Assembly: GCA_946528255.1 (NCBI GenBank)
Contig: CAMMYR010000013.1
Coordinates: forward strand, 1 to 9,131
Reading direction: 5' to 3'
DNA: 9,131 nucleotides
DNA from: an uncultured Methanomicrobiales archaeon
GTDB lineage: Archaea > Thermoplasmatota > Thermoplasmata > Methanomassiliicoccales > Methanomethylophilaceae
How positions within the stretch are numbered: position 1 is the stretch's first letter; every line of letters begins with the position of its first letter. Shown here piece by piece: positions 4,845-9,131 of this stretch. The notes under the pieces are model-generated. The model saw nothing but the letters and a program-made list of their open reading frames with translations, ran no database searches and was not told where the DNA came from. The position numbers and the translations under genes were made by a program.

Positions 4845-6776
4845 ATGACCCTCACTCCCCAGGGATATCGCCCCAGGCTCATCGATTCCAAATTCGAAAC
4901 ATACCTGAACACCTTCGGTGCCGTCTATGTGAGGGGGCCGAAGGGCTGCGGGAAGACCTGGGCATCCCGCAACCAGGCCTCGAGCGAGATCCAACTGAAC
5001 AGGGATGTCCTGGAAGCGGTCAGGACCGACCGCGCCATAGCGCTCAAGGGGGATGCCCCGCATCTCATCGACGAATGGCAGAAGGTCCCCGCGCTCTGGG
5101 ATGATGTGAGGTTCGAGGTCGACCGCGCCACGGGCAAGGGGAGATTCATCCTGTGCGGATCATTCTCGATCTCGAAGGACGAGGAGAGCGAGAAACTCCA
5201 CAGCGGGACCGGGCGCATCGGACGCCTGGATATGCGCACCATGTCCCTTTTCGAATCAGGGGACTCCGATGGTTCCGTTTCCCTGAGGGGGCTTTTCGAC
5301 GGCAGGTTCGAAAGCACGGATGTCAGGCAGACCGGCCTCGAGGAACTGATCCGCCTATCGATGAGGGGCGGATGGCCGTGGCTCCTGGATGATGGTGCGG
5401 ACGCCGGTATCGCCCTGAAGGAATACATCAGATCGGTGTGCGAATCCGATTCGACGGAATTGGATGGGGTGAGCAGGGATCCCAGGAAGATGATGGCCCT
5501 GATCAAATCGCTGGCCAGGAACGAGTCCACCACCGCTTCCGATACGACCATAGCGAGAGATATGTCCGAGAACGACGGGGAGAGGATATCGGAAACCACG
5601 CTGTCCGACTACAGGAGCGCGCTGGAGAGGCTCCACCTGGTCTGGTACCAGCGGTCGTTCGATCCGAACTTCCGCTCCCCGGTCCGCGTGGCCAAGAAAC
5701 CCAAGCGCCATCTCGCCGATCCTTCGCTCGCTTTCTCCGCGCTGGGGCTCACCGTGGATTCCGCGATAAACGATCTCAAGACCTTCGGTTTCATTTTCGA
5801 GTCGATGTGCGAGCGCGATCTCCTGATATACGCGGAGGCCAACGGCGGCGAGCTGATGCACTACCGCGAATCGGACAACAAGGAGGTGGATGCCGTGGTC
5901 GAGCTCCCCGACGGCAGATACGGGCTCTTCGAGATCAAACTGGGGATGCACCAGGTCGATGATGCCGCCAGGAATCTTCTCGAGATGCATTCCAAGTTCG
6001 AAGAGAAGGGAGGGAGGGTCCCGCAGGTGCTATGCGTCATCTGCGGCGTATGCGGTGCCGCCTACAGGCGCCCCGACGGCGTGTATGTGGTGCCTATAAC
6101 GCGCCTGACGGCCCGATATGTGCCGGGATCGGCCGAACATCTCCTCAATGCGGAACAGCTCTATCCCCTCGGACTCCGCCCTGGCCTCCACCGCCTGCGG
6201 GAATCCGGATCTCGAGAACAGGGCATACCTCTTGACCAGGCCGTCCGCCTTCACGGATCCCGATTTCACCAGGAGATCGTCCAGGACCTTCATCCCGAGC
6301 GGCTCGCTGCGGTATTTGCACTCGGCCAGAAGCATCTCCCCGTCGTTCACCGCCACCAGGTCTATCTCCTGCTGACCCAGCCACCATCTCCCCGCCCTGC
6401 GGTACCCATGGGAGAGCACGAATTCGCGGCAGATGTCCTCGAAGATATGACCCAGATACTGGTTCAGCTCCCCTTCCATGCGCTCCCATGCATCCTCGAT
6501 CCCCTGGGGCGAGAGCTCCCTGCGGTCCGGATACACGAATCTGAAATAGGATGCCAGAAGCCTGTCGGCGATGCTGTAGTGCACATCCTTGGTCCTGTCC
6601 CTGCCGAAGGGCTCGTCCCTCCTGACGAGACCGAGCATGATCAGCTTCTTGAGCGCGTGGGACACGGCATCCACGTCCATGCCGGCCATCTTCGCTATAT
6701 CCGAGGGGGTCCTGCGGTCCCTGGACATCGAATGGATGACGGAGTAGTACGTCGCCGGCTTCCTGAACTCGGTTAG
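4845..6776 (+). CDS. AAA_14/DUF4143 ATPase with missing stop and ~220-residue antisense tail
   Basis: The first ~421 residues make a normal-length AAA_14/DUF4143 ATPase. Walker A is GPKGCGKT (31-38), the Walker-B-like motif is HLIDEWQ (73-79) and the sensor strand is FILCGS (101-106). The DUF4143 region follows, with a nuclease-like pattern FE (318-319), KEVDAVVE (346-353) and FEIKLG (362-367), resembling PD-(D/E)XK. The family-typical end DGVYVVPITRL falls at ~411-421 (base ~6107). Instead of a stop, the frame continues 222 residues as the antisense of the convergent DUF234 ATPase gene and ends at a TAG (6774-6776). The tail is His/Pro/Leu/Arg-rich, without recognisable domains, and is probably not a selected protein. 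ATG 4845 is fixed by the TATA box 25 nt upstream. The functional gene is effectively 4845-~6110. Cause of the lost stop: an intergenic deletion, a point change, or a sequence error. Confidence 0.85.
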   Translation: MTLTPQGYRPRLIDSKFETYLNTFGAVYVRGPKGCGKTWASRNQASSEIQLNRDVLEAVRTDRAIALKGDAPHLIDEWQKVPALWDDVRFEVDRATGKGRFILCGSFSISKDEESEKLHSGTGRIGRLDMRTMSLFESGDSDGSVSLRGLFDGRFESTDVRQTGLEELIRLSMRGGWPWLLDDGADAGIALKEYIRSVCESDSTELDGVSRDPRKMMALIKSLARNESTTASDTTIARDMSENDGERISETTLSDYRSALERLHLVWYQRSFDPNFRSPVRVAKKPKRHLADPSLAFSALGLTVDSAINDLKTFGFIFESMCERDLLIYAEANGGELMHYRESDNKEVDAVVELPDGRYGLFEIKLGMHQVDDAARNLLEMHSKFEEKGGRVPQVLCVICGVCGAAYRRPDGVYVVPITRLTARYVPGSAEHLLNAEQLYPLGLRPGLHRLRESGSREQGIPLDQAVRLHGSRFHQEIVQDLHPERLAAVFALGQKHLPVVHRHQVYLLLTQPPSPRPAVPMGEHEFAADVLEDMTQILVQLPFHALPCILDPLGRELPAVRIHESEIGCQKPVGDAVVHILGPVPAEGLVPPDETEHDQLLERVGHGIHVHAGHLRYIRGGPAVPGHRMDDGVVRRRLPELG

Positions 6777-7454
6777 GAACAACAGCTCCGGCTCCCCGGC
6801 GATGACGCTGGTCGGGTCCAGATAACGGCGCTTGATGTTCTCCTCCAGGGACCTGCCGGGATCGAACTGCTCCAGATAGTACGGGATGCCCCCTACGAGC
6901 CCGTAGATGGCTACTGCATCCTCCAGGCCGAACCCTCCCAGCATCCTCCTGGATGTGGCGAAGTCGAACGGGCGGAGCCTGATCTGCCCGGTGCGCCTGC
7001 CGTAGAGCGGGCTCTTCTTCCCGAGGACCTCCGATTCCATTATGCTCATCGACGAGCCGCACAGTATCAGGAACAGCTTGGAAGTGTCCCTGGCGGCCTC
7101 GATGAAATTGTTGATGAGGCCGCTGTTGTGTCCGGCATCCTCGACCAGGTTGGGATATTCGTCGATGACGACCACCAGCCTCCTCCCCGCGGACCTCTCC
7201 TCGGCCCTCCAGAGGATGCGGTCCAACCGCAGGGGCTCCGGATCCCCGGACACCAGCTCGTTGAACATCGAGAGGTTCGTGCTCTCGCTGCCGGGGACCG
7301 CCCTGAAGAATACCGCCTCCTTATCCTTGACGAATTCCTCTATGAGCCGGGTCTTCCCCACACGGCGCCTGCCGGTTATGGGGACGAATTGGAACCTGTC
7401 CTCCGCATACAGGTCCTCCAGCGCACGGAGCTCCGATTCCCTTCCGACGAACAT
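6030..7454 (-). CDS. Second DUF234/archaeal ATPase-family ATPase with PD-(D/E)XK-like domain, 3' read-through tail
   Basis: Counting from ATG 7454 the protein has 474 residues. It begins MFVGRESELRAL, as in the family, with Walker A GRRRVGKT (28-35), Walker B VVVIDE (94-99) and sensor FLILCGSS (128-135). A winged-helix-like region lies at ~236-280, and the nuclease-like pattern is FED (338-340), EIDLVAV (363-369) and AECKY (377-381). The family-like end is IELFRIEEMFG (~431-441, base ~6132). A further 33 residues are the antisense of the DUF4143 gene, ending at TAG. A longer start at 7532 would add 26 residues, including a duplicated IEFNFN that is simply the translated operator repeat. The TATA box centred 26 nt before 7454 supports the shorter, leaderless start. 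It is paralogous to the ATPase at 2626-4014. The predicted activity is NTP-driven and nuclease-like; its biological role is unknown. Confidence 0.9.
   Translation of the reverse strand: MFVGRESELRALEDLYAEDRFQFVPITGRRRVGKTRLIEEFVKDKEAVFFRAVPGSESTNLSMFNELVSGDPEPLRLDRILWRAEERSAGRRLVVVIDEYPNLVEDAGHNSGLINNFIEAARDTSKLFLILCGSSMSIMESEVLGKKSPLYGRRTGQIRLRPFDFATSRRMLGGFGLEDAVAIYGLVGGIPYYLEQFDPGRSLEENIKRRYLDPTSVIAGEPELLFLTEFRKPATYYSVIHSMSRDRRTPSDIAKMAGMDVDAVSHALKKLIMLGLVRRDEPFGRDRTKDVHYSIADRLLASYFRFVYPDRRELSPQGIEDAWERMEGELNQYLGHIFEDICREFVLSHGYRRAGRWWLGQQEIDLVAVNDGEMLLAECKYRSEPLGMKVLDDLLVKSGSVKADGLVKRYALFSRSGFPQAVEARAESEGIELFRIEEMFGRSRHISGRQARYRHHIHAVGAPVGGTAYAADDA
6109..6135. terminator. Hairpin at the convergent junction of two ATPase genes
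   Basis: CGGCCCGAT (6109-6117) pairs with ATCGGCCG (6128-6135), giving an 8-bp stem with one bulged C and a 10-nt loop. It lies exactly between the family-like ends of the two convergent genes (about 6107 and 6132). Being nearly symmetric, it would form in both transcripts and could be the remains of a bidirectional terminator. There is no T-tract. Confidence 0.35.
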
Positions 7455-7475
7455 GATGCTCTGAGCGGGATGCGG

Positions 7476-7485
7476 ATATAAATAT
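7476..7485 (-). promoter_or_regulatory. TATA box of the second DUF234 ATPase
   Basis: The minus strand reads ATATTTATAT, centred ~26 nt before ATG 7454. It predicts a leaderless transcript and decides the start codon. The 24-bp repeats begin one base beyond it. Confidence 0.6.
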
Positions 7486-7486
7486 G

Positions 7487-7534
7487 TATTGAAATTAAAT
7501 TCAATCAAGATATTGAAATTGAATTCAATCAAAT
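7487..7534. repeat. Two-copy 24-bp direct repeat with internal palindrome, probable operator
   Basis: Copies at 7487-7510 and 7511-7534 match at 21 of 24 positions; both begin with TATTGAAATTRAATTCAAT. Each contains ATTGAA-N6-TTCAAT, and the second copy holds the perfect 12-bp palindrome ATTGAATTCAAT (7518-7529). The array touches the TATA box of the second DUF234 ATPase, so a dimeric regulator bound here could control it (inference). Confidence 0.7.
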
Positions 7535-7575
7535 CTCCGGATGAAAAACAACCCGCATAGCCAGCATAATTGAAA

Positions 7576-8892
7576 TCATGCCCGGATGCGATGCATCCTT
7601 CGCTTCACGGGCTCCCACTTGGCGAGCTCGTTGACCTTGGACAGGGTGGATCCCCTGCGGATCTCCTCGCGGGTGCGGTCCTCCCTCTCGTGCACGTCTA
7701 TGGCGCGGTTGGCCACTTCCACGGCGTTCTCCTTCGGGACGACCACGATACCCGACTCGTCCCCTATGATCCAGTCCCCGGTGCGGACCCTCTGTCCGCC
7801 AACGGTTATCTCGATCCCTATGCCGCCGTATCCCTTGGGCTCCCCTGCGCAGGGCGCCACGGACCTGGAGAATGCGGGGAATCCCATCTCGCGGATGTCG
7901 TCGATGTCCCTTATGGCGCCGTCGATCACGACGCCCCTGGCGCCCATGACCTGCGCGGAGCACGTGGCCAGCTCGCCCCATACGGCCACCGGCGCACCTC
8001 CCACGTCTATGACCACGATATCCCCCTCCTTGACGCGGTCTATGGCCTCCACGGGCTTCGCCCAGTCGCCGTTGGTGGTCTGGACTGTAAGCGCCCTGCC
8101 GACCATCCTCTGCTTGTGCTTCAGGGATTGCGGGATTATCCCGATCATGACGCCCTGCTTGTGGAACGCATCGGATATGTTGCATGTGGATACCTTGGCG
8201 AAAGCCTCGAAGAGATCGTCCTCACCATACTTCCTGGCGAGGGAGCTGTCGACCTTGGCGCCGGACATGGCCTTCTTCACGTCGGAGGCGGATCTCCTGA
8301 TGTCCTCGGTCTTGATGATCGCGCCGCCCACTATGACGACTGATGCCCCGGCTTCGACGTAATCCCCTGCGTTCTCCGCGGTGATCCCGCCGGCCACGGC
8401 CACGGGGATGGAGACCGCTGAGACGATAGCTTTCAATATATCCACCGGGGGCGCCTCGCCCCTCATCTGGGTATCTATGCCCATGTGCAGGCAGATGTAT
8501 CCCACTCCGAGCTCCGCGGCGCGCTTGGCGCGCGCCAGCTTGTCGGGAACGTTGATCATATCCACCATGACCTCCGCCCCGTACTTCCTGCCGGCCATGA
8601 CGGCCTCCTCGATGGTGGAGTCATCCGAAAGGCCCAGCACCGTGATTATGTCGGCGCCGGCCTTGGCCATTATCTCCACCTCGAACCCGCCGACGTCCAT
8701 CGTCTTGGTGTCTGCGACGATCTTCCTATCGGGGAACTCCCTGCGGAGGGTCCTGACGGCCTCCGCCCCCTCGCTCTTGATCAGCGGCGTGCCGACCTCT
8801 ATCCAATCGGCGCCGCCTTCCACGGCCTCCTTGGCTATGATGACGCTTCTGTTCAATTGCATCAGGTCGAGTGCGAGCTGGAGTTCTGCCAT
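7576..8892 (-). CDS. Bifunctional 3-hexulose-6-phosphate synthase / RraA-like fusion protein
   Basis: Residues 1-210 are a (beta/alpha)8 hexulose-6-phosphate synthase of the orotidine-decarboxylase superfamily. LALD (7-10), EVGTPLIKSEG (32-42), the catalytic DTKTMD (61-66), AGGI (167-170) and VGGAI (188-192) are all intact. The enzyme joins formaldehyde to ribulose 5-phosphate. In archaea lacking the oxidative pentose phosphate pathway it mainly runs in reverse, with 6-phospho-3-hexuloisomerase, to supply ribulose 5-phosphate. Residues ~225-420 are an RraA-like domain with WGELAT (305-310) and GVVIDGAIRD (320-329). RraA-type folds include RNase E regulators and class II HMG/CHA aldolases; in an archaeon without RNase E an enzymatic or structural role is more likely, but it is unproven. 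The fusion is known in methanogens. ATG 8892 lies ~25 nt from TTAATACGCA, so it is probably leaderless. The stop is TGA; 121 nt separate it from the second ATPase gene. Confidence 0.95.
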   Translation of the reverse strand: MAELQLALDLMQLNRSVIIAKEAVEGGADWIEVGTPLIKSEGAEAVRTLRREFPDRKIVADTKTMDVGGFEVEIMAKAGADIITVLGLSDDSTIEEAVMAGRKYGAEVMVDMINVPDKLARAKRAAELGVGYICLHMGIDTQMRGEAPPVDILKAIVSAVSIPVAVAGGITAENAGDYVEAGASVVIVGGAIIKTEDIRRSASDVKKAMSGAKVDSSLARKYGEDDLFEAFAKVSTCNISDAFHKQGVMIGIIPQSLKHKQRMVGRALTVQTTNGDWAKPVEAIDRVKEGDIVVIDVGGAPVAVWGELATCSAQVMGARGVVIDGAIRDIDDIREMGFPAFSRSVAPCAGEPKGYGGIGIEITVGGQRVRTGDWIIGDESGIVVVPKENAVEVANRAIDVHEREDRTREEIRRGSTLSKVNELAKWEPVKRRMHRIRA

Positions 8893-8910
8893 AGAATCTC
8901 GATTAGGGTA

Positions 8911-8920
8911 TGCGTATTAA
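8911..8920 (-). promoter_or_regulatory. TATA-like element of the HPS-RraA gene
   Basis: The minus strand reads TTAATACGCA, centred ~25 nt before ATG 8892. It is weaker than the island TATA boxes but at the same leaderless spacing. Confidence 0.4.
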
Positions 8921-9131
8921 CGCTTTGCGAGGGTTGTTCCGAACTGCAGGCTCCCGTGAGCGCGTGGAAACCTGCAGGAAGAAACATCCGCATTCCGACC
9001 GATCCGGTACGCCTTGGTAGCGGACCGCAACCCCGGCTATTATGAACTGATGGGTGATTCGTTCGGAACGGACGTTATGCCACTCAGCTCGCCCGTCTAT
9101 CATCAGGAGACAGCTCGATAATAGCGATCAT
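8921..9131. other. Non-coding stretch with inverted repeats
   Basis: No convincing gene or tRNA is visible. A 66-aa minus-strand frame exists but has atypical codons and no start signals. GTTCCGAAC (8936-8944) is complementary to GTTCGGAAC (9061-9069). Between them CTGCAGG (8944-8950) pairs with CCTGCAG (8971-8977). This may be a structured RNA or the upstream control region of the HPS-RraA gene; both are speculative. Confidence 0.3.

Noticed and set aside
5355..5990. 211-aa minus-strand frame beyond the TAG of the second ATPase
   Set aside because: It is in the same frame as the ATPase but is purely antisense to the conserved DUF4143 coding region and shows no motif.
7570..8362. Plus-strand frames opposite the HPS-RraA gene
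   Set aside because: They are shadows of a highly conserved enzyme on the other strand.
8903..9103. 66-aa minus-strand frame upstream of the HPS-RraA gene
   Set aside because: It uses CGA/CGT/CGG arginine codons and no AGG, unlike the real genes, has no SD or TATA at a useful distance, and overlaps the HPS-RraA promoter.
8893..9131. tRNA gene
   Set aside because: I looked for a T-arm GTTCRANNC with an acceptor stem at the right distance; the GTTCGGAAC and GGTAGCGG fragments do not assemble into a cloverleaf.

Overview
The window looks archaeal, most likely a methanogen of the Methanomassiliicoccales (Thermoplasmatota). The reasons are a fused hexulose-phosphate synthase/RraA-like gene of the kind found in methanogens, TATA boxes about 25-28 nt upstream of start codons, genes that appear to be leaderless, several 'archaeal ATPase' genes, AGG-rich arginine codon use and adhesin-like surface proteins. 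The order is an inference from these traits; no marker gene is present.

Layout. (1) Bases 1-2044, plus strand: the 3' end of a large extracellular Ig-like/adhesin-type protein, then an MscS-family mechanosensitive channel, joined by a 17-codon reading frame that overlaps both neighbours. (2) Bases 2045-2625: a GC-rich hairpin, an AT-rich promoter and a 66-aa unknown protein with a very strong Shine-Dalgarno site. (3) Bases 2626-7534: an accessory island of three predicted P-loop ATPases with PD-(D/E)XK nuclease-like C-terminal domains: two of the DUF234/archaeal ATPase family on the minus strand and one AAA_14/DUF4143 on the plus strand. A chagasin-like (MEROPS I42) cysteine-protease inhibitor with a hydrophobic N-terminus lies between the first two. 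(4) Bases 7576-8892, minus strand: the HPS-RraA fusion, a central carbon metabolism gene that makes or uses ribulose 5-phosphate. (5) Bases 8893-9131: no convincing gene.

The most striking pattern is in the island. Each ATPase gene has its own repeat family directly upstream of its TATA box: TGATAA half-sites, a 23-bp tandem repeat, and a 24-bp direct repeat containing a palindrome. The repeats differ from gene to gene although the architecture is the same. This suggests that each ATPase unit is controlled by, or recognises, its own cognate sequence. A second oddity is the convergent pair DUF4143 ATPase/second DUF234 ATPase. Their family-like 3' ends are only about 22 nt apart and neither has a stop codon there, so each frame runs on into the antisense of the other and ends at TAG. 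All other identified genes in the window end in TGA or TAA.
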